Origin: Acridotheres tristis
Taxonomy: Eukaryota; Chordata; Aves; Passeriformes; Sturnidae
Assembly: GCA_037013685.1 (NCBI GenBank)
Contig: CM072894.1
Location: 28,085,529-28,149,528 of the forward strand
DNA: 64,000 nucleotides
Direction: 5' to 3'
The position numbers and the translations under genes are program-made. Under the pieces are notes generated by a model. The model was given only the letters and a program-made list of their open reading frames with translations. It had not been told where the DNA came from and searched no databases. Positions 51,301 through 61,676 of the stretch are shown piece after piece; position 1 is the stretch's first letter; the number at the start of each line of letters is the position of its first letter.

Positions 51301-53923
51301 TCCTAAGCATTTACTGGAAGGTGCTACTTTACATTTATATCATATATTCTTGATAAATGTATTGAACATTCACTGATTCTGCAGAATTTTAATGCAGTCA
51401 AATAAGTTTTTTTTTTCATAGAGTTTGTGAAATACAAATTAAATTTTACACAGCATAGAGATAATTGCTTGCATATTGCAGGAAAGATTGGGATGGCCTC
51501 CAGCCTCATTAAAGGTGTGCCTTCCAAGAAAAACAGTAGTCATACACTATCCAACACTTCACTGATAAAGCAGCCTTGACTTCTTCTCCTTAGCAAGACA
51601 ATTTGCAGCTCATGAGTCTTGATGACTCCCATTGTCATGATGTAAACCTAAGGTTCCATTTTTCTCACCAATAACATTATACTGCCTGATGCCAAATGAC
51701 AGGTTTTTTTATTGCCCTTGCTTTTACAGGCCCAAAAGATTACAAGTTCAAGAGTAGCACCCAGTGATTGTATTTCAAGGGCATTTTTCTACTTCCTAGG
51801 CTAGGGAGGAACACCAAAATATTTGAACTCAAGATACACTTCTAAAAGGTATTTTCAGGTCTTTGTACAGTTCACTTTTACTTTTTCGAGACTGTACCCA
51901 GCTCTTCATTTTCTCTGTAGATTTCATGTATCTTCAGGATTTTAAGTTAATAGCTGCATTTTCCCAAGGAACATACATCCAGTTTCTTTGTAAATCTGTG
52001 GGAATTGCATTTAGGTACCAGAGAACAGCTTCTGGCTTTAAGAACCAAATAGCATTCTTCAGAAAAGCACCGAAGAACTTATTAACTCTGCAGGACTCCT
52101 ACTCAGTGAAATAAGAACATTCTTCCATTCACTAGAAAAGTCAAATTAGGTTTCATGCAGGGTGAAGGAATCATGGTGCTCTTGGTGCCAATCTAACCTG
52201 TGAAAAACCTTATTAAAAAGCTTTATGCACAGATAGCTGGTGAAGGTAGTTCAGGCTTTACACCCCATAACTCTCATGGCCATTGCACATCTGTTCAGAC
52301 ACATCTGCTGTGGTTGTGCTGTGCACACACAGTGCTGCTCCACAGGACCACTGCTGGGGCACAGCCTTCACCTGGGAGCTCTACACATTCTGCAATGTTC
52401 AATCTGCTGCAGCCTTCCATTATTCCAAAGATGTGCCTTTCTGCACGTAAAAATGCAAAAATGCTCATTCCTCTCCCATCAGCTTCTGATTGCCATCATA
52501 AAACAGGACATGCAGGCACAACAGAGACAAGCCTGAGCTCAGCAGCACTGGGGGCTGGTGCTTCTCTCAGCTAAGCAGAAGATTGTCAGCCAGCTGCAAG
52601 TACCCATTTTGTCTCACACCAGGAGGCTGAGCCTCCCTGAGCATCAGGAATGTGTCCTGTGCCTACCTGAGCAGCCAGGATCAACCTGAGCTAGTGGGAT
52701 CACCCAGACCAGGAGATAGCACTGCAGTACAGGTGATGCAACAGCCACACAGCTCGAGGCTTTGGCAGTGAAATCTGAGCAATACTGTCAGGAGAATGAA
52801 GGTAGATCAAGGAACTGATCTGGGCTAAAACAAACCTTTTTTTCCCCACTAAGTTAATTTTAACCTGGATCCACTCGTGGATCAGATTCACTGTGAGGCT
52901 GCACAAACATTTCTATTGGCACAGGGGAAGCTGCAGGAAGGAGCAGGCACCGAGGAGAGAGAAAAGGCAACAAAGGGATTTGGCAGGACTTTGGCTCTTG
53001 ACAATTCAAAGTGCTCATGGAACTATCATGTAATGTGCAACTGCTACATGCCAAGGGATTGCCTGCTCCATTACATCATGTGCTTGTCCCTCTTGCAGAA
53101 AGACAAGAGGGTTTTCTGTCGTGTGATGACTGGAAATTCCAATGTGTAGAAATCCAGCTTTTGGCAATGTCTGATGGTACCAAACAGAAGGGGGATTTCC
53201 AGAGTTTTTGGTGCTAGACTGGCAATTGTTCACTGACATTCCCAGGAGCAGCATTTCTGTACAGAACATCAGCAGAAATGCTGTCTGTCAAAGAGCTAAC
53301 ATCCTCAAAATATCCTAACTGCTGGTATATGGGCACCAAAGGATGAAAGCAGGCAGAGGTGATCCACACTGAAAAAAGAAGGGTTGTTTTCTTGCCAGTC
53401 ATTCCACCAGCTGATAAAAATAGCTTTAAAACTACTTTTTTTTTTTTTCAATTCTCTGCACAGCACGCTGCCTGTTATGTGTGCCCTTGTTATTTATACC
53501 CACCTTAAGTTTCAATAGCAGCTTTACAGATTCTTTTATGCTTGTCTTAGATCTGGTGTTGTAAATCAGAAAGCTTTGCCATCCTAAACATTGCCTGGTA
53601 AGAACTCCTCTGCATTCTTTTTACCTTAGAATAAAAGGGAAGTGGAAAATGCAGTTAATGCAGTAATTTGGCCCAAATAAATATAAGCTTTTACAATACT
53701 GACATTGAATTTTATTTTAATTTGAGTGCAATTCCTCCAGATTGGCCAAACAGAGAAAATATCCCCCCCTAAGCAGCAAATAGTGTGTGCCAATTTTTAA
53801 ATTTTTTATTTAGCTTGCCTTGAACCCAGTTTGTGTTGGGTACTGGGTGGGGAAAAGGTGATGAACAGAACTTGCAATTTGCTGCGGAACATCTCAGGAA
53901 AATAGTCTGAATACTCTTCCATT

Positions 53924-53945
53924 AAACAAACAAACAAACAAACCA
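53924..53945. repeat. AAAC microsatellite
   Basis: About five AAAC units, followed by decayed CCAA/CGAA-type units to about 53960. A simple repeat with no coding sense. Confidence 0.85.
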
Positions 53946-55585
53946 ACGAACCAATCAAAACAGGTAACAACTTACTCTAAAGAAAGGGCATTTAAAGCAA
54001 AATCAGCTGTGGGTTCTACCATCCAAACAGAACAACCTCGGGCATGTTGGGACAAGCAGGCTAGGAATATTTTTGTTACACTGTTAGTTTGTAGTTGCTG
54101 GAACAACTCACCTTTGTCATGCACCAGTGGGTGAGGCTCCTGTTTGTCTTGGAAAGCAGACTATGATGGGCTGAGATAGGCTCCTGATTTCCCCACCGAG
54201 ACCCAACACAGTAAGACAGGAGCCAAAACATGCCCAAAAGGCAGCGTTTTAATGCTTCTTGTCTTCTGTCATTGGGTATTGCTGTAACTCCCAAAGATAT
54301 GTCTCTGTTCTAATGGAGATAAGTGCTTCAGGAAACACACAAACCTGCTTTAAATTTTTATTTCACTCTTTTCTGTTGAAGGGTTGGGTTTTTTTTTATT
54401 CTAACCAGTATCTCATTCAGGATGTGCCCACCATCCAGCTCAGCCCCCCAGCAGCCATTCGATGCTGTACCAACACAATGTGGTGTGTGGTTTTGCTTAC
54501 GGGGGCTCCCAGGTCAGACTGGTTTGTGAGGTGAGGCTCTTTGCTGCAGCCTCACCTGAGCATAACTCACCTGGTGGTGCTGCTGGCAGGTCAGAGAAGT
54601 CCTCTGCTCACACTACACCTTGCTGAAGTGGTAGAGCCAGTCCAGGGGCAGGTGAGCCTACAGTGAGGTCTGGGAGGACGGTAATGGGGCTGTACTTTAC
54701 ACCAGCTTGTAACTGTGTTCTTAAGCAACCCACTGTCAGCAAATGGTCACTGCTTATGAAGAAGCTGTATATATGGGAGAATTGGTCCTGTGCCCAGGAA
54801 ACCAGAGGAACTGGACAATATAGGAATCTGTTCTGAAGTCTCTGAGAGGCAAAGTTAGGCTGGAGGTTGAAGTGGCATATGTGTTCTGCAGGCATGTTCT
54901 GCTCTGAAAGTGGGTGGAACTATCCTGGGTTGTACCTACCTGAATATTTTTAGGGCAAATCTAAATTCCATTGAAACAGACTGAATCACATGAAAGCAAA
55001 TATGTGTAACTTATTCTGTGGTCTGCTCTGCTCTACAGGCATCCATCTTCACTTGATGATCTTTATAAGATACTTTTGGAGATAAGTCTCCAAGCAACTT
55101 CTCTCCTTCTGTAGAACTTCTTTCTTCGTAGAATGCAGAGAAAGAGAAAAGATAGGTCGTAAATAAGGAAAGAAAGGATGGTGTCAGGAGGGGCTTGTGA
55201 TGCTTGGGAGAGGTGGGTGAGCAGTTCATAAAGGTGAAGTCCATCACAGAAGAGCAGACAGCTCTGGCTGTGGCCTTTGGCTTTACAGTAGAGCTGGTGG
55301 GCCAGGATGCTGTTAGGCCATGGCAGTTCTTCTAAGCTGCCATAAATCCACCTTGTGATGACATTCACAGCAGAGATAAGCATGATATATCCTAACATTT
55401 GCTGAACATATGCCTACATTGCAGTTCAGCATGGAGGTTGTGCTGGACTGTCTATATTTCTTCTTAATTTGTTTGGTTTAGCTAGTTGAGAATGTTCTTT
55501 TTTTGCCTACCACTGAGCTGAACTGAGAAGCCAAAAACCTCTCTTTGGAGTTGTGCTCTCTTGCACCAGGAGGGAATATGACTCC

Positions 55586-55608
55586 ATTTATTTATTTATT
55601 TATTTTAA
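55586..55608. repeat. TTTA microsatellite
   Basis: About five TTTA units followed by further T/A-rich sequence. A simple intronic repeat. Confidence 0.85.
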
Positions 55609-57367
55609 ATTTATTTTATCTGTTTTAGTACCCAATAAACTTGTTGTTTTTTCCAACTGGCACGACAAGGCTCTGGCTATTTTTAAAGAATGTGGTTCAT
55701 TTGATTTAATCTAATGAATGTTTAGTGCTGTTGAAAATAATGGGAGCCAGAGCCAAGAATAACGTACTGAAATGTGCTGGCTGAGCAAGGACTGCTTCAC
55801 TCTGCCAATCTGTTTCCCTCCAGTTGTTCAGATTTACCTGGTTTTTCAAGTAGCATTTGCAGGTAAGACTTACTGATCAAGGTGCTTTTCAATGCTGATT
55901 CCAAAGGCCAATAGTGCCAGGGCCATATTTTGCCACACTCATTTCAAGACACAGCTAATAATGACAGCTCTTCTTGTTGTTCAGTGTAGGATGTCTAATT
56001 TCTGTTTCAGACCACTTTAAATGGAATGTGAAATCCTGGTATCCTTTTATTTCACATAGGAAAATTAAGGCATGAAATGGTAATTTCTTTCCCCTAAAGT
56101 CACCCAGAAAGCAAGTGACTGAGCAAGTGAATGAGTAATGAAACCAGCATCTACTGGGCTCCTGAAGCTGCAGTGTAACTCCTGATTTCTCCATGAACTG
56201 AAGCAAGACTGTAATCTAAAAACAAGTTCTGCCATGTCCTGGTGGTTCTCACAGGTTTTCAGAGCATCCATGTTTATTATCCTGCCTGCACCCTATGAAT
56301 TGCTCTGTAGAGGTACCTAACTCTCCCTATTAACAAAACTTAAATTTCATGCATGTCTTTGCACTATCTGAATTTGATGCTGCAAACCACACCAAATATT
56401 TAAATTATGTTTTAAAAACTGTACAAATCCATCTTCCTTTTGCCATCCATCAGTTATTTCTGTTAGATAGTTGGTTTGCTATTCCTCCCTAAGAAAGGAG
56501 TAGCTAATACTTAAGCTTCATTGGATTAAAAAAAATAAATCAACCATAGTACATCTTATTCCATGATAGTGATGTCCACAGAGATGGATTTTCTGCAGAG
56601 ATCACTTTACACCCTAAAGCACAATGTAGGATTGACTTGCATAAGTAATGAACAGATGCTCCTGACAGCTATTACATTATTCATCTCCCAGTGCATGTGA
56701 TGGGGGAAGGAAACAGCACCTGTTACTATGGGAGAAATACTGTCACTGCTGTTCTGTATTACAGACCTCCAGGGCAATCTGGGCCAGGCGTATTTCACTG
56801 CATTTGTGTTGACCTAAAATGAAGCCATGACAGTTTACAACCCCTCATTATTTTGTCCTTTGTTTCCCCCAGCTAGGTCCCTCAGTTCAAAACTTAAGAA
56901 GATAAAATAGCTGCTGCAGGTGTGAGGGAGCACTGAAGGCAGTGAAAAAATTTGTTTTCCATCTTTCACCCCAAATTTTTCTCAGGGAGGCTGGGTACAA
57001 CTATTAGAACATATTTCCCCTCTACAACAATAGTACTTTTCACAGACCATCTCAGGTTTCATATGAAAGTAACTCATATCCCTGGGGAATTTCTAAAGGA
57101 GTATTTAAGAGTAGACAGAAGTAATTTCCTTGTCATCCTGACATTAGACTGGGATGACTTCCCGTCCATCATTGGTGTTGGGCAGGGCAGCACACATGGC
57201 CCATGGTGCAGTCACACTGCTAATAGACTCAGCTTCAGATGCAGCCAGTCAGGGCCATAAAATTTTCTTGGTCACTCCACTATAGGAGTAATTGGAGCAT
57301 TTGGAGTGTGGTGCCAGGAGATGTTTCTTTAAAGAACTCCTGTGACTCAGCCTTCCAGTAAAGGGGG

Positions 57368-57665
57368 TTTATAGGAAAGAGGGAGGGTGCCTTTTTACAT
57401 AGGCAGATAGTGATAAGACAAGGGGGAATGGTTTTAAAGTAAAAATGGAGAAATTTAAGTTAGATATTGGGAAGAAATTCTTTGCTGTAATGGTGTTGAG
57501 GCACTCGAACAGATTGCTTGGGAGACATTGTGGCTGCCAAGTGTTCAAGGTCAGGTTGAATGGGACTTTGAGCAACCTGATCAAGGGTAAGGTGCCCCTC
57601 CCTATGGCAGCAGGGTTGGAATAAGATCACCTTTAAGGTCCCTTCCAACCCAAACCATTCTATGA
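57368..57665 (+). mobile_element. CR1 LINE 3'-end fragment, sense
   Basis: About 300 nt matching the 3' terminal part of avian CR1 retrotransposons. Recognisable blocks include a TAGTGATAAGACAAGGGGGA segment, the TTAGATATTGGGAAGAAATT segment, TTGAGCAACCTGATC, and the classical end AAGGTCCCTTCCAACCCAAA followed by CCATTCTATGA. CR1 copies are usually 5'-truncated, as here, and end in a short octamer-type repeat instead of poly(A). Relative to the consensus as I recall it, a short segment before GTGTTCAAGG (about 57535) is missing. There is no reverse transcriptase and the copy is inactive. It is the best evidence for a bird genome. Confidence 0.92.
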
Positions 57666-58532
57666 CACTCTTCCTTGACTCAGGCACAGGTTAGAGCAGG
57701 GGCAGGGATGTTTTCCTTGTCAGGGGACATAATGATAATTCATGGACCAAAGTCACACATAAATTCATCCTGCCCAAGGATCTTCTAGTCCCAGACAAGC
57801 AGCTCCTTGCCCTTCACCTTGGGCAAGTGGGCTGTACAGATTTCCACCCCCCACACAATCTGTGCAACACTTCTACATCCCAAAGGCTGAATTTCTACTT
57901 GAAGCTAAAGACTCGGTGCAGTTGGCAGCATAGTGCCTATTTGTTGCTGCTGACAGATGTTTTTCCCAGCTAGGGCTGGAGCTGAACTAGACTGCCCACA
58001 GCATGTCTGCTCCTCTTCTTTAAAGGAGCTAATTGATATGGTACAGTTATCAAGAATGCAGCTTTCAGCCTTATTTCGTGAAATATTTATTCCATGTATC
58101 ATTCATCAGTGAGTATGTGTGGATGTACGAGTTTTTAAAGAGCAACTTCATAGAGATAACTTTCACAACACTGCTGGAACTGTAGATTGGGGAGGGGCAT
58201 AACCTGCCTCCTCCCACAATAATTACTTCAATTCTGTTTTAATTAGGGAAGGAGTTTTTTTAAGACCTGAAATTGCACCTTAATTATGTTTTAAAGTTCG
58301 GCTGCAATTACAAGAGCTACAACCTTGCTTCCCAACCCTCCTCACAGTCTAAGACTCCATGTCCATGTGCAGGTTTAGTGAAGCCTCATTCCCTGGCAGG
58401 GTTATTGTGGTGCCTCTGCTGGCACACTCTCCATGTTTTCCACCACTCTAGCTCTCAGCTGATGGCTCTGATCAGCCCAGTTCCCCCCGGCCACCCCAAG
58501 CTCTCCTCAGCATACCAGACCCTGCCATCAGG

Positions 58533-58602
58533 CTCACACAGAATCACAGAATATGCTGAGGTGGAAGAGATCCAGAAGGCTCCTCAGGGTGGACAACTCT
58601 CC
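58533..58602 (-). mobile_element. Short CR1 LINE 3'-end fragment, antisense
   Basis: CACACAGAATCACAGAATAT, then GCTGAGGTGGAAGAGATCCA and a short tail, resembles the reverse complement of a CR1 3' terminus (the usual tcacagaat-atgctgagttggaaggga block). The similarity fades by about 58602, so only a stub remains. It lies about 870 nt from the sense CR1 copy, and the two are in opposite orientations. Confidence 0.65.
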
Positions 58603-60507
58603 CAGGAGTCATGGAAATTTAGAGGTGAAAAGCTAGAGGTGAACAGCTTAGGCTGTTTCCTAGTTCCTTAAATGAGGAGTGTTAATGATTTTCTTAATAT
58701 GATTTTTAAAATCCACCAAGAGCTGAGATCTGGCAAACCAGGCACTGTGTATGACCTACTCCTGCCTCAGGTCTTGTACTGCAAGTCTGGGCAGATGCCA
58801 CATGAGCAGTGAAATGCCAGTGAAGACCTTACCACTTTTCTGTTTGCACAAAGCAGGCTGAGATCAGGTGGAGGCAGCCAGCCCATGGGGCAAGAGGTGG
58901 GCATGCTATGCAAGGGTGGGTTAGAAAAGAGATGCAGTTCAATGCAGAAAGCAGAGAAGTGAGAAGCTGCCCTCTCAGAAGAACCCTGCTACAAGTTTCC
59001 TGAATCACTCAGAGAACCTGAGTTGAGCTGCTGCCTGGAGAGCCATGGCAGGGACAAACACAGAAAGGAAGAGGTGCAGAAGGTGAGGGTGTCCCAGCTG
59101 GTTCCCAGCCCGTCTTTTCCTTCTCTGGCTGCAGCTGTGGTTTCTGCTTCATGTGTGACATATTATCTCCCTACTACAGGCACAAGTGCCCTGAGTGCAC
59201 CCTCAAGACATTTCCTTGCAGCTCCCAGATAGGCAAAGACCCAAGTCAAAGAAAGACAACACACAGCAAATGGGAAACAGTTACAGTGCCCTTTGTTCTC
59301 ATGTACTGAAAACACCTTGGTGCTTAAGGGCATTGGTAGGAAAGTTTGCATGCTTCAGGCATATTATAAGGTTGTCAGTCCTTCCAGTGAGGCCGTACTC
59401 AAAGAAGAGTTCCTGCAGAGCAGCCAGAAGTGAAGCAGGAAGGTTTCGTATTTGCCAGTGTGATGGAGGGAGTCTCAGGGAGGCCCTGTGTCCCTCTCCT
59501 GGCACAGGTACTGGGGTCTTTCTGCCAGGTGTCCTTCAGGGTTTTCATGATCTCACCCAACAGTTAAATGGAATCATTCAGTCCAGGACTGCCCCTGGAC
59601 AACAGAATCCACCACACAGAGCTGGGTTTGTGAGCACTCTGCCATGGCCCCAACCCTCCCTTCCTGTCCACAAATGGCCTTTGGCCCCCTGAGAGTGGCA
59701 CTTACCCCAAAGCCATTACCAAAAGCCTTAGTCCAGATCAGCAGTCTGTGGCACCAGTAGAGCTGTGCCCGCTCAGGCTGAAGCCCTGGCACACAGTGGC
59801 ACAAAGCATGGCACATCTCCCTTCTGCTCTTCCCTCTCAACCTCTGTGTCTGCCTGGGAGAAGTAGCTAGTTGGGTTTGTTCAGCTTTTGATGCAAGAGA
59901 GCAAAACTATGATGCTGTTGCTCTGGAATCCTGCCCGACCTCTCCTACCAGCTGCCTCCAGCAAGGTTCAGGATGTTTTTAGCACCTCCAGTTTTCTCTG
60001 CTTTAGGTGGGAAATCCTAACACAACAGGCTGGCACCTTCCAAAGCAAGCTGTGCCTCGGGATCTCGAGTGTCTTGGTCCGTGTGTCAGAAGGATCGGCA
60101 TTCCCTCTGCAGTGCATCAGGCTGCAGGAAGCAGGCAGAACCCTTGGGATCACAGCCGGCTGGGCAGTACTTTCAGCTAGTTGTAAAGAGTTTTAGCTGT
60201 CAGATGCTTAAGTTAAGGAATGGCACTGGGGGCGGGAAGGGAAGCCAAGAACATTGTAAAGTTTAAAAAAACCCCACAGCAATACAAGTTTTGCCTTTTA
60301 AAGTCTTTTGTGGGACCCCCGCATCCGCAACGTATCAGAGCTTTAGCAAACTTCCTCCCGGGCAGTTTTTATTTCTCGCTCCCGATCTCGGATACCGCCT
60401 CCTCGGGCGCAGATACCGCAGTTGTGCGTTTCTTCCCCATGAAAAGTCTTTTTTTTTTTTTTTCCATCCAAGCATTGGCGGAGCGGGGTCCGGCCGCAGC
60501 CCCCCCA

Positions 60508-60534
60508 GCCGGGCCGGGCCGGGCCGGGCCGGGC
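60508..60534 (+). repeat. GGGCC pentamer run in promoter
   Basis: Four exact GGGCC units (60511-60530) with flanking GCC and GGG. A G-rich simple repeat that could form G-quadruplex or GC hairpin structures and may vary in length. Confidence 0.8.
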
Positions 60535-60689
60535 GCGCTCCGCCCCCGCTGCAGGCGCCGCCCCCGGAGGAGCGCGCCGGGCTCGGCGGGGACAGCGGTG
60601 CCGGCGCCGCGGCCGCCAGCGGCTCTGCCGCGCTGCTCCCACACTTACAACTAGCGCTTTTAATTTTTTATTTTTACTTTAGAGCCTTT

Positions 60690-60716
60690 AAAAAAAAAAT
60701 TATTATTATTATTATT
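60690..60716. repeat. Poly-A and TTA/ATT microsatellite in the 5' leader region
   Basis: A run of about ten A is followed by about six ATT units, 62 to 88 nt before the ATG, inside the CpG island. It is part of a wider AT-only patch beginning near 60658. Confidence 0.8.
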
Positions 60717-60757
60717 TGATTTGTTGTTTTTCCCGAGCGGGCCGGTGGCTCCTTGCC

Positions 60758-60781
60758 ATGAGCAGCCCGAAGGCAGCATGA
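60758..60781 (+). CDS. Upstream ORF (7 codons) overlapping the main start
   Basis: An ATG in good context (GCCATGA, at 60758) opens ATG-AGC-AGC-CCG-AAG-GCA-GCA-TGA. Its TGA (60779-60781) overlaps the main ATG (60778-60780) as ATGA. Such an overlap is expected to affect initiation at the isoform start by termination-reinitiation or leaky scanning. The arrangement is seen; its effect is inferred. It matters only if transcription starts upstream of 60758, which is likely. Confidence 0.5.
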   Translation: MSSPKAA

Positions 60782-60862
60782 AAGCGGGCAGGCGCGGCTA
60801 TCCCTCCCGCTCCGGTGTAGGATGGCTCCTGGCGAAGTGCTGCTGCTGCTGCTCCTGCACAG
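60778..60862 (+). CDS. KALRN: Alternative first exon of the GEF2-kinase kalirin isoform (Duet/TRAD type)
   Basis: An 85-nt coding segment: 28 codons from ATG 60778, plus one base, before the donor ACAG|GTCGGT. It reads MKAGRRGYPSRSGVGWLLAK and then five Cys, Ser, Cys, Thr. This resembles the start of the human short isoform as I recall it (MKGGDRAYT..., GWLFAK, four Cys). The phase-1 donor equals that of the SH3 exon, so both can join the same next exon, which begins by completing an Asp codon. The isoform lacks GEF1 and has the RhoA-directed second GEF plus kinase. The Cys cluster looks like an S-acylation site. The start is chosen by homology; no in-frame upstream ATG was seen. The remainder of the gene is beyond 64000. 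Confidence 0.85.
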
Positions 60863-60960
60863 GTCGGTGGGGCCCGCGGGTGGGGAGCCCGGCCCGGGGG
60901 GCTGCTGGGGGGTCGGGGGCTCAGCCGTGCCCTCGACCTCGGGGACAGCGAGGGACAGCG

Positions 60961-61062
60961 GGGGACAGCAGTGCCCCCGGCTTCGGGGACAGCGGGGGAC
61001 AGCAGTGCCCCCGGCTTCGGGGACAGCGGGGGACAGCAGTGCCCCCGGCTTCGGGGCTAGCG
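60961..61062 (+). repeat. 34-bp GC-rich minisatellite, three copies
   Basis: Copies at 60961-60994, 60995-61028 and 61029-61062 share a unit beginning GGGGACAGCAGTGCCCCCGG. The first two are identical and the third differs at two bases near its end. Degenerate GGGGACAGCG pieces extend to about 61110 and back to about 60941. It lies in the first intron about 100 nt after the donor. Near-identity of the copies suggests recent or ongoing expansion. Confidence 0.9.
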
Positions 61063-61659
61063 GTGTCCCCGGGGACAGCGGTGCCCCCGAGCCCGCGGAC
61101 AGCGGCGGGTGAGCCGGTAACGGCACCGCGGGCGAGAGAGAGGGCAGGAGTTTGATGCAGTTTCACAGTTATAGTTTTACATTTTGTCGTTTTGCTGGTA
61201 GGAAACACCCTGGGACTGTAGGGTCAATAGGGCGGGGAGAAATATTTGCTTAAATGATTCCCGCCCCCCCCTTCTTTCTAGTCTTTCTTGGGCTTGAGCA
61301 CGAGCAAAATGCTTTGAGAACATCTGTTTCTCACAGTTCACAAATCTCTGAATGGTGATGGGGGAAGGTCTGGGGAAGCTGGCTGAGCTGAATTGCTGAG
61401 AGAGATGTGGGAAAGCCAGGGCAGCTGGAGTGCCTTGTAAAAATAAAATCAAAATCTGGCTTTTATGTGGAACAGCGCAGCTCAGATGCATTGACTAAAG
61501 GTTTCACAGCCTGCAGTCTTTATGCTCTGATATAGCTCTTGGACTTGTTCTGGATAACGTGAGGTTTTTCTAAGATCTGCTTGTGGTATTAGGATGCTTC
61601 CTGTTCTCTGAATGGCCAAGCAAAACGTCCTGAATAAAACTTGGCTTTTGTTTTGTGCC

Positions 61660-61676
61660 TTTTTTTTTTTTTTTTT
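61660..61676. repeat. Poly-T run
   Basis: About 17 consecutive T in intron sequence. No flanking retroelement was recognised. Confidence 0.8.

Larger units (their letters stand above)
42312..60777 (+). other. KALRN: Intron after the SH3 exon, up to the internal first exon
   Basis: For the full-length transcript this intron starts with GT at 42312 and runs beyond the window end. It contains a 16-bp direct duplication (48268-48323), an AAAC microsatellite, a TTTA microsatellite, two CR1 LINE fragments and, at its right end, the internal CpG-island promoter. No kalirin exon of the second GEF region was found. Small open frames on both strands (for example 59195-59692 and 58273-58671) have no domain and partly overlap repeat DNA. 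Confidence 0.8.
60228..60777 (+). promoter_or_regulatory. KALRN: Internal CpG-island promoter for the short (Duet/TRAD-type) kalirin isoform
   Basis: Base composition changes abruptly from AT-rich intron to CpG-dense DNA. A GC box (GGGGGCGGGA) lies at 60228-60237, an ATTGG (inverted CCAAT) at 60474-60478 and Sp/KLF-type CCGCCCCCG words at about 60539-60566, with a GGGCC pentamer run at 60511-60530. An AT-rich block (60658-60717) separates the GC-rich part from the start codon. Such islands mark promoters in vertebrates. The downstream first exon fits an isoform known to start in this part of KALRN. The exact start site cannot be fixed by eye; the region around 60500-60650 is likely. Confidence 0.75.
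60300..61140. other. KALRN: CpG island spanning promoter, first exon and start of intron
   Basis: High GC and abundant CpG from about 60300 to 61140, interrupted by a roughly 60-nt AT-rich block at 60658-60717. It is the only clear CpG island in the window. The boundaries are by eye. Confidence 0.85.

Noticed and set aside
59195..59692. 165-codon open frame on the + strand, the longest in the window
   Set aside because: The translation has no recognisable motif, and there is no promoter or splice support. Overlapping frames of similar length exist on the other strand.
60343..61126. Long antisense open frames across the CpG island
   Set aside because: They result from GC-rich sequence and the 34-bp repeat (Pro/Arg/Ala/Gly-rich translation with repeat-derived blocks). 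They are shadow frames, not genes.
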